Source of the DNA: Puccinia triticina
Taxonomy: Eukaryota > Basidiomycota > Pucciniomycetes > Pucciniales > Pucciniaceae
DNA length: 64,000 bases
NCBI RefSeq assembly: GCF_026914185.1
Contig: NC_070565.1
Location: 7,192,001-7,256,000 of the forward strand
Reading direction: 5' to 3'
Every line of letters begins with the position of its first letter. Positions within the stretch are counted from its first letter, which is position 1. Of this stretch, positions 49,277-60,090 are shown in pieces. Below the pieces are notes generated by a model. It did not search any database, was not told where the DNA came from, and was given only the letters and a program-made list of their open reading frames with translations. The translations under genes and the position numbers were made by a program.

Positions 49277-49465
49277 GTTCTTCTGTGGGGTGAGCAGCCC
49301 CCTGGCCCTGGGCAGGAACACCGTCTTACATAATCCGGCTGGCGCGGGTCGATCGGATCGGACAGAGCTGCGGAGCGACGGTCCGCCTTCAAAGGTGGCC
49401 GCTGCACTCGCGGCGGGAAAAAAATTTGAAATATCAGACAGACCCCACCTCGACAAGTAACTACA
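49277..49465. promoter_or_regulatory. Shared promoter region of BNA6 and prolyl-tRNA synthetase
   Basis: 189 bp separate the two divergent start codons, so both leaders and core promoters must lie here or overlap the genes. No TATA box is visible. A GTCGATCGGATCGGAC stretch and GC-rich words occur in the middle. Confidence 0.6.
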
Positions 49466-50174
49466 ATGTCTGACCAAGATTTAAAGATCTCGCTCTTCAA
49501 GCCCAAGGCAGTCGTCGGCTCCCCATTGGTGACAATCCTGCTGGTCGTTGTCGTCATCGAGCCCGGCAAAGATTTGGGGCCAGCGAGTAGTTTGGCGAAG
49601 AAGCTGGGGTTCAAAGATATGCGAGCGGCTGGAGATGATCTGATTATGACTGTGCTCAACAAGCCTTCAAAGGCTGAAGGTGTGTCTCGCTATCCGTCTA
49701 TTTATTCAATCACAGCTAAGCGTTTACTGAGTTATATTGTTTTGGTTCATCAGTCAAGCTCGACTCTATCACGCCTAATCATGCGACGACCGTCATGCTG
49801 GTCCTATCAGACTCTCTAGCTGACTCCGAACACATCCAAAGCCTCCAAAAGACTGAGATCAAAATACAAAAACATGCGTTCCATGTCCCCGGAGCAGAGA
49901 CTGTGACTAAGTAGGTCACATCAGTCTAACCCGATGTTTGAACCCATTGCTAAAGATAACCTCTTTCTCTTATAGTGCGGCCCCCAAGGCGAAAGCCCCA
50001 GCCCAAGCATCGAAAGCTGCTCAGAGCAAGGAACCCGGTGCCGATAAAAGCTCATTGGGAATCAGTTTCAAGAAGGATTCAAGTACCTTTGGGGATTGGT
50101 ATCAAGATGTTAGTCCTCCCTCCGATGATCGTCACATTCTTTGTTGATCAGCAAGTCTAACGTGGTATTCCTTC

Positions 50175-50206
<32 letters not shown>

Positions 50207-52073
50207 CAGGTTCTCAAAAAGGGCGATATGATTGATTATTATGATATATCTGGATGCTACATCTTGAAACCAGCTTCATATCGAATTTGGGAAATTATTC
50301 AAAGTGAGTTGTACTGACTGATACTCAAACCTTACCTGGTTCGTGTGCTTATTTCTATCCTGGGCGCTTGATATTCAGGGTGGTTTGATGATCGGATCAA
50401 AGCACTGGGTGTTGAGAATGCCTACTTTCCGATGTTTGTCTCTTCCCGAGTCTTGGAGAAGGAGAAAGACCACATCGAGGGATTTGCACCGGAAGTAGCA
50501 TGGGTGACCAGAGCGTAAGTGATGTGCCAAATTGTTTTCGATCATGAAAGCTCAGTTATCTTTGTTGCTCACAGTGGCCAATCCGAATTGGAGGAACACA
50601 TCGCTATTCGTCCGACATCCGAAACAGTGATGTATCCCTACTATGCCAAGGTAAGATGCTTGTATATTTGATAGAAAGAATTGTGCTCAGTCAGTACATC
50701 GATTCTGATTGCCTGTTCGGTTCGGGCTTTCGCAGTGGATCCAAAGCTACCGTGACCTTCCTCTGAAACTCAATCAGTGGAACAGCGTTGTACGATGGGA
50801 ATTCAAGAACCCTCGTGAGTGTTGCCTTACAGAGTTCGGTTGATACGAAATCAGTTTAACTGATTTGAGTTTCCTAGAGCCGTTTATCCGTACTCGAGAG
50901 TTTCTTTGGCAAGAGGGACACACGGCACACTTACATCGAGAGGAAGCCGACCAGGAAGTCCGACAGATCCTGGACCTCTACCGAGGTGTTTATGAGGAGC
51001 TGTTAGCCGTGCCAGTGACACCGGGGGTGAAGTCAGAGAAAGAGAAGTTCGCAGGGGGCCTGTATACGACGACCGTCGAAGGATTCGTACCCACCTCAGG
51101 CCGGGGAATCCAAGGAGCGACCTCGCACTGTCTTGGACAAAACTTTTCGAAGATGTTCAATATCAGTGTTGAGGATCCGTCGAAGCCGGTTGATCCGAAT
51201 GCAGGCACTCAAGCCGAGAAGCTGTTCGTCTGGCAAAACTCATGGGGACTCTCGACGCGGAGTATTGGAGTGATGGTGATGGTTCACGCTGATGATAAGG
51301 GATTGGTCTTACCCCCACGGGTGGCCAACCTCCAGGTGATCGTCATTCCGGTGGGGATCGTGGCGTCTAGTGGGCCGGAGAGCCGGAAGGATCTGTACGA
51401 CAAGTCGGAGGATCTTGCGGCTCGACTGAGGAGGGTGGGCGTGCTCGCGAAGACGGATACCCGGGAGGGTTATACGCCCGGGTGGAAGTTTAATTCGTGG
51501 GAGATGAAGGGGATCCCGCTTCGCTTGGAGCTCGGCCCTAAGGATCTCGCCAGTCAGACCACGCTCGTCGTCCGTCGGGACACGGGCGAAAAGAAATCGT
51601 ATGGGCTCGAGACGCTGGATGTGGAGATTCCGAAACTGTTGGAGACGATCCAATCGGACATGTACTCGAAGGCCAAGGTGATCTATGATGCACACCGGAA
51701 GCTGGTGACGGATTGGAGTGAGTTCGTGCCGACGTTGAATAAAAACTGTTCTTGTGTGATCGCGTGGTGTGAGGAGGAATCATGTGAAGATGAGATCAAG
51801 AAGCAGAGTGCTAAAGAGTTGAGTTTCTTGTCTCGTTTCGTGTGGCTGGCCACTCTTGATATATATATAGAGTTTTCTGACTAAATTTCTGATCCGTTTA
51901 TTAGGAGTGCGGTTGAGCAAGACGAGAGAGCACCCTCTGCGGGTGCCAAATCACTCTGCATCCCCTTCGATCAAACTCCCTACCCGGCCATCAAGCCAGG
52001 CGTGACAAAATGTTTAGGATATGGTTGTACGAAGGATGCGAAACGATGGACGATGTTTGGACGCAGTTACTAG
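49466..52073 (+). CDS. Prolyl-tRNA synthetase, cytosolic eukaryote type
   Basis: A class II aminoacyl-tRNA synthetase charging tRNA-Pro. Nine exons join in frame: 49466-49679, 49754-49910, 49976-50108, 50210-50303, 50379-50514, 50575-50650, 50736-50814, 50878-51817, 51905-52073, giving 665 residues. The first 140 or so residues form an INS/YbaK-like domain and a Lys/Ala-rich linker. The catalytic core begins at [19 protein letters not shown] and contains [33 protein letters not shown] and [18 protein letters not shown], followed by the anticodon-binding domain. The C-terminal zinc-type domain ends in GRSY, the usual family ending. Intron 3 has a run of 29 A residues ending 6 nt before the exon. 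Related to yeast YHR020W. Intact. Confidence 0.95.
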
Positions 52074-52465
52074 ACCATCCATTGTTCTCTCCTCCCAATA
52101 TCCATTCAGTGTTCTTGATTGGCATTGTTACCCTTTTTGCAAGAGCTGTGTGGTTTAGTTGCACAAATCTGCATATAATTAAAGAAATAGCCTCTGGGGG
52201 CCAAACAAACCTGTACAATTATCTGTCATGTGAGTATGTAACCCAGCATTGGTATGCATGTAACACTGGTGTCCACTGCAGGAGCTTTCCGTAGTGCTAA
52301 AATTTTGTCAACTTAACTAAGCCCTCATCCCCGCAGCGGCCAGGGGCACCCATTTGGCCTGGGAGAGATGCATAGCATTGAGATCTCTCCCGCGGGGGGA
52401 GGAGCAAGATGTTTGGCCTCAGAGAATCTGCAAACTTTGGTGGGGGACAATTTTGCCACCACCTG

Positions 52466-52681
52466 CACCAGGAAAAATAAACTGTCACTAGACTACAGGT
52501 GACATCAGCCTAAGTCCACTGAGCTACCCACCAGCTGCACAGTTGGCCGCATGGACAGCCCCCTCTAGGAAACAAAGGGGCCATTGTAGCCTAGTTGTGG
52601 TAGCACCAGAGCTGGAACAAAGTGACAGTCATTGTTGCTTGATGTCACCTGATGTCTGGTGACAATTGATTTTTCCTGGTG
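52466..52681. mobile_element. CACCAGGAAAAA foldback MITE, copy 2
   Basis: The ends CACCAGGAAAAATAAA and TTGATTTTTCCTGGTG are inverted, with inner complementarity around CAGGTGACATCAG and GATGTCACCTG. The flanking 3-bp repeat is CTG (52463-52465 and 52682-52684). Confidence 0.72.
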
Positions 52682-53600
52682 CTGGAGACTGAAAGAATTG
52701 GAGAACTTAAAGGTATAATTTCTTTTATGAGTATGCTAATCTTTAATATATGCGTACAAGTTATAAAGAAAAAAAATAAAGAAAAAAAATAACCTTAAAG
52801 GCAGATGTGATCTGCTATGAATAATAAAATAATAGAAAAGCTATTTTATCGAGAGTTTTGCTGATAGCAATAATATTCGTTGATGATTAAAGATCTGTTT
52901 GATGAAGCTGCCTCTTATCAAACAAAAATAAACAACGAGTTGAAATCAGTTTACTAAATCATATTACTCGTTAGCTATAACTTATTAATGATCGAATTAC
53001 TTTGCGAAGCAATGTCGCTTAATCTGAATAAATCTTTATTGATTAAAGATCTTTCGGCTGATCTAAGAGAAGAACAATAACTTGTTAGAATAAAGAGTAA
53101 CTCATTGTTGACTCCTTTTAATAAACAGTTATATTTTATCTTCCTTACTCACAACTGTTCGGTGAGGTGATACAATCAATGAGATTTGTGTTATTTGCGT
53201 TGATGACAGTCAACGACTTAGCTGGACTTTTAGAGGTTTGAAGAACGTAATCAGTTCTTTCTTCCTTTCCTCTTGACCTGCTTGATCATTAACTCACCTC
53301 GAGTTCAATGATCTTTGATCGTCATTGGAGAAGATGACGTAACTGACGTCACTTCTTGATTCGCAAGCAACTCGCTTGTTCAGCTGTTCCAAATCGGAAC
53401 CTGCTGTGTCTATGCATGAAACAAAAATATGTTTCAGCAATTCATCCTTGTGAGCATGTACACATCATACAACTCACCTAGGCTTTTTCTCTTCTGAGAA
53501 GTAACAGAATTCAAAGAATTCCAACAGAGACCAGGGTTTTGGACTAGTGTTTTTTCCACCTCATCATCCAAAGCTTGTATTTTTCTTAACCAAACTGTGC
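52682..53600. other. Spacer, no gene seen
   Basis: Very AT-rich DNA (TAAAGAAAAAAAATAACC and similar). It is probably degenerate repeat. No coding family is recognised. Confidence 0.4.
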
Positions 53601-53829
53601 ATTTAAAATTTTGAACCTGGCAAAGCTGATGCTCAGCCTTGGCCGTGGCTCAGAAGATGCTCAACTTTGGCCCTAGTGTAGCTGATTTTCAGCTCTGGTA
53701 CTTTCCAATCTTATGCCCATATTTGTCCCTGGCCTGGCTCAGCTGATACTCAGCTGGCCAGCTGGCCCAGAACTGGGTAAAAGCTGAGCATCAGCTGGGC
53801 CAGGAATGGAAAAAAAAAGCTGAGCAAAG
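53601..53829. repeat. GCTGAGTATCAGCTGG minisatellite, left part
   Basis: Words such as GCTGATGCTCAGCC, GCTCAGCTGATACTCAGC and GCTGAGCATCAGCTGGGCC recur at irregular 30-40-bp spacing. The array continues on the far side of E5 at 61583-61790, so E5 inserted into it. Confidence 0.6.
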
Positions 53830-54543
53830 CACCAGGGGAGACTTTGATGCACTCTCCAGAGAGTGCCAGAGTCTGATTTTATGTTGTTCTGGGTTGGATG
53901 TGAGTCAGATGTGGATTAGGAAATGATTGATAAATTCTTCAGAAGTCAATGGGAAGTGTGTCAGAAGTGATGCCAAATTATCACAGGACCTTGGGCAATG
54001 TTGTATAGAACCATTCAATTTTCTAATGATAACTTAATTATAGCCTGTAATGAAATCATAGCTAATCAATTATGGTGTTCAAAGTTGGTTTGCATAATTT
54101 TACGGACCTACTTTGCGCAGCAGAGAAAAACTCTTTGCGCACAGAATTGACCACTACCCAACGTCAGGTCCCCTGTGCGCGCAAGCCAAAAAATACTTTG
54201 CACACAGAAAAAAAGGATTGGCATTTTTGGATTTATTTCTTGACCAAAATTAAGAGGGGGTTTTTCTTGCCTCCCCCAACAATGTTTCATAATTTTAGGG
54301 CCACCCTTATGGTGCCAAAATAAATCCCAAACATTAATTCCAGAAAATAGTGGATGAACCCCCGTTGGGGACTTGACTGGCAGATTCCCCTGCTCAACGG
54401 TCAGTCCCCGGGGGACAGGAAGCACCCGCAAGCAGCACAAGACCACTTCGACTAGAGGACACCGCCAGGAATACAAATACACCCGATCTCAGCAACTCCA
54501 CCGGATCTCAGCAACTCAGCAACACGAAACAACTGATTGATCT

Positions 54544-57500
54544 CCAGGAAGCAGCAGCCACCCCCTTAGATACATCAAATGTCGAAAAATCCGCGTCAGA
54601 TGAGGTTGAAGTTACACCCGATAATCCTCAAGAATTCCCTCTGATTCCTCCACCTCCAGAAGCCACCTACCAATCCAAGGAAGAATGCTTTCAAAGCATC
54701 CAAAAATGGGCTCTTGAGCACGGATTTGCCATCACAACCGCCAGCTCCTACAAAGTCAAAAACGGAATATGTGTTAAATATCAGTGTGACAAATCTGGCA
54801 CTTATTGACCGCATCGGAAGCCTGTTGAGCCCCCTGACGAGTCTGGAGAACTTACTATCACGCCTCCTGAAGATTCCGAAGAGCCCAACCTTCTCAACAA
54901 GTCCAAAGAGTCCGAGGATCTATCCGATACACCTGAAGATACCGCAAAGAAAGTCCGAATGAACAATGCCAATCAATCTCGAAAAGCTGATTGCCCATTT
55001 CGACTGCTTTTAAGGTGCAATCTAGACACCAACAAGTGTTTCTTAGTTGTCAAAAAAGCCAATCACAACCACGGGCCATCAGATTATCCAGCTGCACACA
55101 CAATCCACCAAAGATTCACTGTTGAGACGCAGTACGAGATCAGAAAACTCACCTCCGCCGGTGTTAAGCCCATCAAAATCCAAAATCTTCTGCTTAAAGA
55201 TTCCTCAATTGCCCATTACGCGCCTTTAAAGGCAATTCACAACTTTAATTATCGAACAAAGAAGAAGGAATTTACCGGAAGGCCTCCGATGTCTGCTATG
55301 ATTGATTGCCTCAAGTCCAGTGGATTCAAATATAAAGTCAAGTCTCATATTAATATCGAAACGGATAACAGTCACCTTAACGCGCTATTCTTTGCTCTCC
55401 CCGAATCGATAACCCTTGCCAAGAAACATCCGTTATGCATTCTGATCAATGCGACATACAAAACAAACCGTTACCGGATGCCCTTGATACACATCAGCGG
55501 AGTGAACTCATGCAACCAATCATTCACGATTGCCTTTGTCTTGGTTGCACTGGAGAAGGACAGCGACTTTACTTGGGCATTGCAGCAGCTCAAGCAGGCC
55601 CTTGAACCACATATTCCCGAGGTAATCCTGACTCGCCATCACTTCGATCTTCCCAACTTCTCGAAATTTGCTTTGCCAATGGCATATGGGCAAGAATATC
55701 TATGCGCATTGTCGTCCGATTCTTGGCAATGTACAATACTTGGCCTTCCGAAAGCTGTGGAATTTCCTCGTTGTATCCAACTCACCAGGATCTTACCAGC
55801 GAAATTTTGCCAACCTCGCAGCCAGCTGCACTCCTGAAGTGATGGAATACTTATCAAAAAACTGGACCCCCCTCAAGAATCAATTTGTTCGTTACCTGAT
55901 CAGCGATGTCAAGCACTTCGGCAACGTGAATACTTCCCGGGTCGAGAGTTTGCACGCTGCGATCAAGAGGTTCATCCGAGGCGCCAATTCTTTGTTACAT
56001 ACTACAATCTCTGATCTTCATGATGCACTTGGACATCAGCTCAATAGATTGAAGATAGAATGTGCAACCCAGAAACAGATACACATAACAAATCTTCCTC
56101 CTGTGCTCAGTAAATTGAACGGTAAGATATCTCATCAAGGCATCCAATCAGCACAATGTCACTTGGCTGCGGACAAATCCAAGTCACTCGAATGTAAATA
56201 CTGCTCATTCAAAACCCACATGGGTATTCCTTGCTCGCATAAGATGAGAAAGCTTCAATCAGAGGGCAAGTTCCTTGATGAAAATGACTTTCACATCCAG
56301 TGGCACTTGCCCAACGTTGACGTAAGTTTTGCACATCTTTCCCCTACTGATTTGCACCAAAATTAGCTGCTGAATGTTGATTTTTTTGCGCATTTGTCTT
56401 GCATCTGACAGGATGTTTCTATCCCGGCGCTATCTGGAGAATCTCAAATGCCAACTGACGAAGATCACGAAAAGGTGTTCTTGCAAGAGGTCTACGAACG
56501 ATTCCAAAAGCTGCCTACACACGAAAAGCCCAACTACATATCTGATTTCGTCCGCTTGTTAGACCAATCTCACTCTCTTATTCCACTCGGAGAACCAATT
56601 GAACAGCCGCACAAAGGCAGACCCAAAGGTTCTTCAAACAAACCAAAGGAAATCGAACAATCACACAAATCAACTAAAAGGGACCCATCAGCATGGGAGT
56701 ATCCTCTTGTTAAGAAGAAACGCGGCCGACCAAAGAAAGTTCAAATTAATGTAGAACCTCCTACAAATCCAACCAAGAAGCGTGGCCCTGGACGACCTCG
56801 AAAGATACCAAATGTTCTGCCAGTTAGTTCTAAGCAAAAGGGCAAATCGCCTGCCGTGGTATGTACTGTTTCACACGGGTTCCATCTCTGTTTTTATCTG
56901 TTTTGAATCATTAATTTCACAATTCCTTTGCAACACTAGCCAAGAAAGAAAAGAAAAGTTGAGACCAACGATGAAGAGAGCGACTCAGATCAAGAGTTCG
57001 AACTTCCGAACAATCCAATCGAGATGTTCACTGTAAGCTGAAATTTTTAGCTGCTGTATTTCATAGCTCATGCGATGTTTTCTTTTTAATAGTGGTCTGG
57101 ACGAGTCATCAATCGGAAGCCACCTAATAACTTGGATTGCAATGAATACAATCCCAAATCTCCGTGTGATTCTGAAAAAGATGAATCAAAAGGAAACAAA
57201 GTGAATGAAGGCGTTCAATCGGAAAGATCAAAAGGAAACGAAGTCGATGAAGGCGTTCAATCAAAAGGAAACAAAGTTGATGAAGGCGTTCAATCGGAAA
57301 GCCAGCCTGAAGATGAAAGTGACAAAAGTGACGATGAGAATAGGAATGACTGGGTGGTATTCAACCAGGTATGTTAACATGTTAAACCCATCAATCTTTT
57401 TCAACATACTCCGACAATTCTGTTTCAACGTACTCCGAAAATTCTGACCAAATGTCACTTGAAGGCACACTCTGATTATACCAAGGTGCGGGCGCAAGTG

Positions 57501-58097
57501 CGAGCAGCTATTTCAATGATCCACGAAGTGGATGGGGATGGTCACTGTGGCTTCCAAGCGGCCGCTGTCAGCTTAGGACAAGAAGAAGATAAATGGACCG
57601 AGATTCGTTAATCCATGGTCGATGAAATGGATTCCAGGCCAATCTACAAAGACGAACGCTATATTGCTTCAGTATCACTTTCTGATTTGATTCCGTACAG
57701 CCAGTCACAATCAAATTTAGACTACTATGAATCTCCGGCAGAGCGAATGGCATATTGGATCAACTTTCCTCAACATGGTGATCTTTTGGCTGATACGTTC
57801 CAGTGTCCAGTCATTCACGTGTCCAATTTGATCACCGCAACATTTCTTCCTTTGTTGCATGGTCCGACCACCAATCCCCCAATCTTCCTTGTCTATCTCG
57901 AAGGCCGTTACCATTACAATGCTTTTAAGTTTGAAGGAAGTATATATTCTGCTCCTCATATATCTCGACACTGGTTTAGATTTTGAAGTGAGGTAGCCAG
58001 TGATTGGGAGGCAATTATACAACTAAATCGCGACGAATGGGACCGTAGATTTACAGCAGATGCATCTTTACCTCCTGTGATTGTAGATGTAGACTAG
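54544..58097 (+). pseudogene. FAR1-MULE transposase fused to AT-hooks and an OTU-type cysteine protease domain
   Basis: Order of domains: FAR1-type DNA-binding region (EECFQSIQKWALEHGF ... ADCPFRLLLRC ... NHNHGPSDYP), MULE catalytic domain, SWIM-like zinc finger (CKYCSFKTHMGIPCSH), three AT-hooks (GRPKGS, RGRPKK, RGPGRPRK; about 56620-56810), an acidic repeat linker, then an OTU-like domain with DGDGHCGFQA (catalytic Cys) and GRYHYNAFKF (candidate His). Breaks: TGA at 54806-54808; Asn (AAT 55448-55450) replaces the first catalytic Asp in NATYKTN; a frameshift near 55620-55668 at the second Asp; TAA at 57609-57611; TGA at 57984-57986. Introns are expected around 56320, 56860, 57030 and 57370. 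The start codon is not seen. Confidence 0.78.
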
Positions 58098-58219
58098 CTT
58101 GTCTCAATCTTGATTCTCTTGCGTGGGAGGTATCTTATTCCATAAATACAGTTTCATTCTATTTTCACCCAACTCTGCTTGTATTTATCTTAGTAGGAGT
58201 GAAATACACTGGAGAATGA

Positions 58220-59864
58220 TGTAAGGGTCAGGAGACCCTTCACTGAGCAGAGGCTGGAGAGGCACAGTGGGACGGCTCAAAGGCCCAGCGGTTCTAGAAC
58301 CAACGTTCGGGGAGCTTGGATTACGTGGCTAGCCAGGCAGAGAGAGATAGCGGTCCGGGTCTCTCCTGTTAGTCTAGGTACAAGCAGAGAGTGAGAGAGG
58401 AGAAGAGAGAGAGAAATGCACAACTCACCTAGCCAGGCAGAGAGAGATAGCGGTCCGGGTCTCTGCCAGGCTAGATGGGGGCGGGGTAATGGCTGGACTA
58501 TAGTCACTGTCATGTGACATGACCCATGAGGCCTTGTGAAACCCGCAGGGAGTGTGGGGCTTCACAAATGAACATCACAAAAGACTGAGACTGGAAGTGA
58601 TCACTATCTGATGATACTGCTCATCGAGATCAGTGTTAAATCCCTTCAATGACCGGAACGAACCCGGTCATCAAGGGAAGCATGTGCTGCTCTCGGTGGC
58701 CAGAAAAGTGCGTCCATCAAGAGGAGTACATACTCCCCTCGGTGACCTAATTGCTCCATGTGAGATCCGCGCCCCACACAGATATCACAACCCAATCACA
58801 AGACGACTCGGACCCGCGCCTCTTAGTCTGCGGCTCCCCACCACCCGCCTAGCTCAGTAGAGAACCGCGTACTTAAAGAACCGTAGACTTGATTTCTGTG
58901 TAAATAAGACCAAAAACTGAAAGTGCAACAGTGTGAGAAAGTGAATAAATAAGAAGAATAAGGAAATAGAAACAATAGATAAAGAACAGACCCTGAGATA
59001 GATGACTATCTTTAAAAGAACAACTTATAATATGAAGTTTTACGAGTGGTTGAGTTGAGCTGAGAATTGGATGAGAAAGATCAGTTGAGGGAAGAATGAT
59101 AGAAGAGAAAAGATGATAGAATGATGAACAAACCCAGTAGAAAGTTAGGGACAACAGTTTAAGAAACAAGAAGTGGAGCGCTAAGATCTGAAGACGGTTA
59201 ACTAATGAATAAAAGGAAAAGAGTTAGCCAAGGAAGAGTCGGATGAGATCGTAGAGCGAATCCGGAAACGCAGAGTTGCATTTCTCACCAAGTGGAATGC
59301 TACGAAGGCGGTCCGAGTCAAAGCTTTTGGGGACTTGTTGCGAGACAGCGTTTGATGTCTTGAGGATTCTTGAGGTCTTGATCTCGTTGGAGGAAAGAGC
59401 GCAGGTTGAAGAGGATTGACAAGTATGATATCGGACTGATGAGATCAGGTCCGGAAAAGGGAATTGGAAGTCGATGATCGCAGTGTTCGAGTGAAGCTAG
59501 GGACGAATAGACTTCGGAGATTAGGTTTAAGGAGATGAGTAACGGTTGATGGTGCTTGATGCGGCGCAGACTAAGAGCGCGGTCAGAAAGCGCATGTCAC
59601 GAGTCAAGGCGAGTTTCAACAGTACTGAATTCTCCTACTGAGCTAGGTAAGCTCTCATTTCTCTTCTTTCTCTTTCTTCCTCTTTAACTCCAATTGTATA
59701 TAGAGAACCGCGTACTGAATTCTCCTACTGAGCTAGAAATCCAAGCATTGGTTCTAGAAATTCTCAGGTTCTCTCCGAGACACAAACGGTCTTGTACGGA
59801 CTAAACAGACTACACTGATATTCCTGAGGGACTCAGTGAAGGGCTAGACGAAGCCCTTACACTC
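58220..59864. repeat. Segment bounded by inverted TGTAAGGG ends
   Basis: TGTAAGGGTC...GACCCTTCACTGAG at about 58221 and, inverted, CTCAGTGAAGGGC...CCCTTACA at about 59830-59862 face each other. Near each end is TCTAGAACCAA. The interior has AGAACCGCGTACTGAATTCTCC-like words in duplicate, including AGAACCGCGTACT at 58861 and 59703. It may be a foldback element or two inverted LTR fragments. No protein is encoded. Confidence 0.45.
58637..58755. repeat. Hairpin satellite array H
   Basis: Two units with arms CCTTCAATGACCGG and CCGGTCATCAAGG and a GAACGAA loop. Confidence 0.6.
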
Positions 59865-59867
59865 CAG

Positions 59868-60090
59868 TTGTTGAGAGGAGTGAACACTCCCCTCAATAAT
59901 CGGAAAGGACCCGGTCATCGAGGGAAGCATGTGCTCCTCTCAATTACCGGAAAGGATCCGGTCATCAAGGGAAGCATGTGCTCCTCTTGATGACCGGAAA
60001 GGACTGGTCATTGGGGGAAGCCTGTGATCCTCTCAATGACCAGAAAGAGTGGCCATCAACGGAAGTATAACCCGCCCAATGAACGGTAAT
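59868..60090. repeat. Hairpin satellite array I
   Basis: About four units of 48 bp: CTCTTGATGACCGGAAAGG, CCGGTCATCAAGGGAAGC, then ATGTGCTCCT as spacer. Arms alternate between the CTCAATGACC and CTTGATGACC forms. Confidence 0.7.

Noticed and set aside
51309..51695. 128-residue frame on the minus strand
   Set aside because: It is antisense to prolyl-tRNA synthetase exon 8.
5251..60090. Hairpin arrays as CRISPR
   Set aside because: The organism is eukaryotic, the units are palindromic throughout, spacers are not unique, and no cas-like gene exists.
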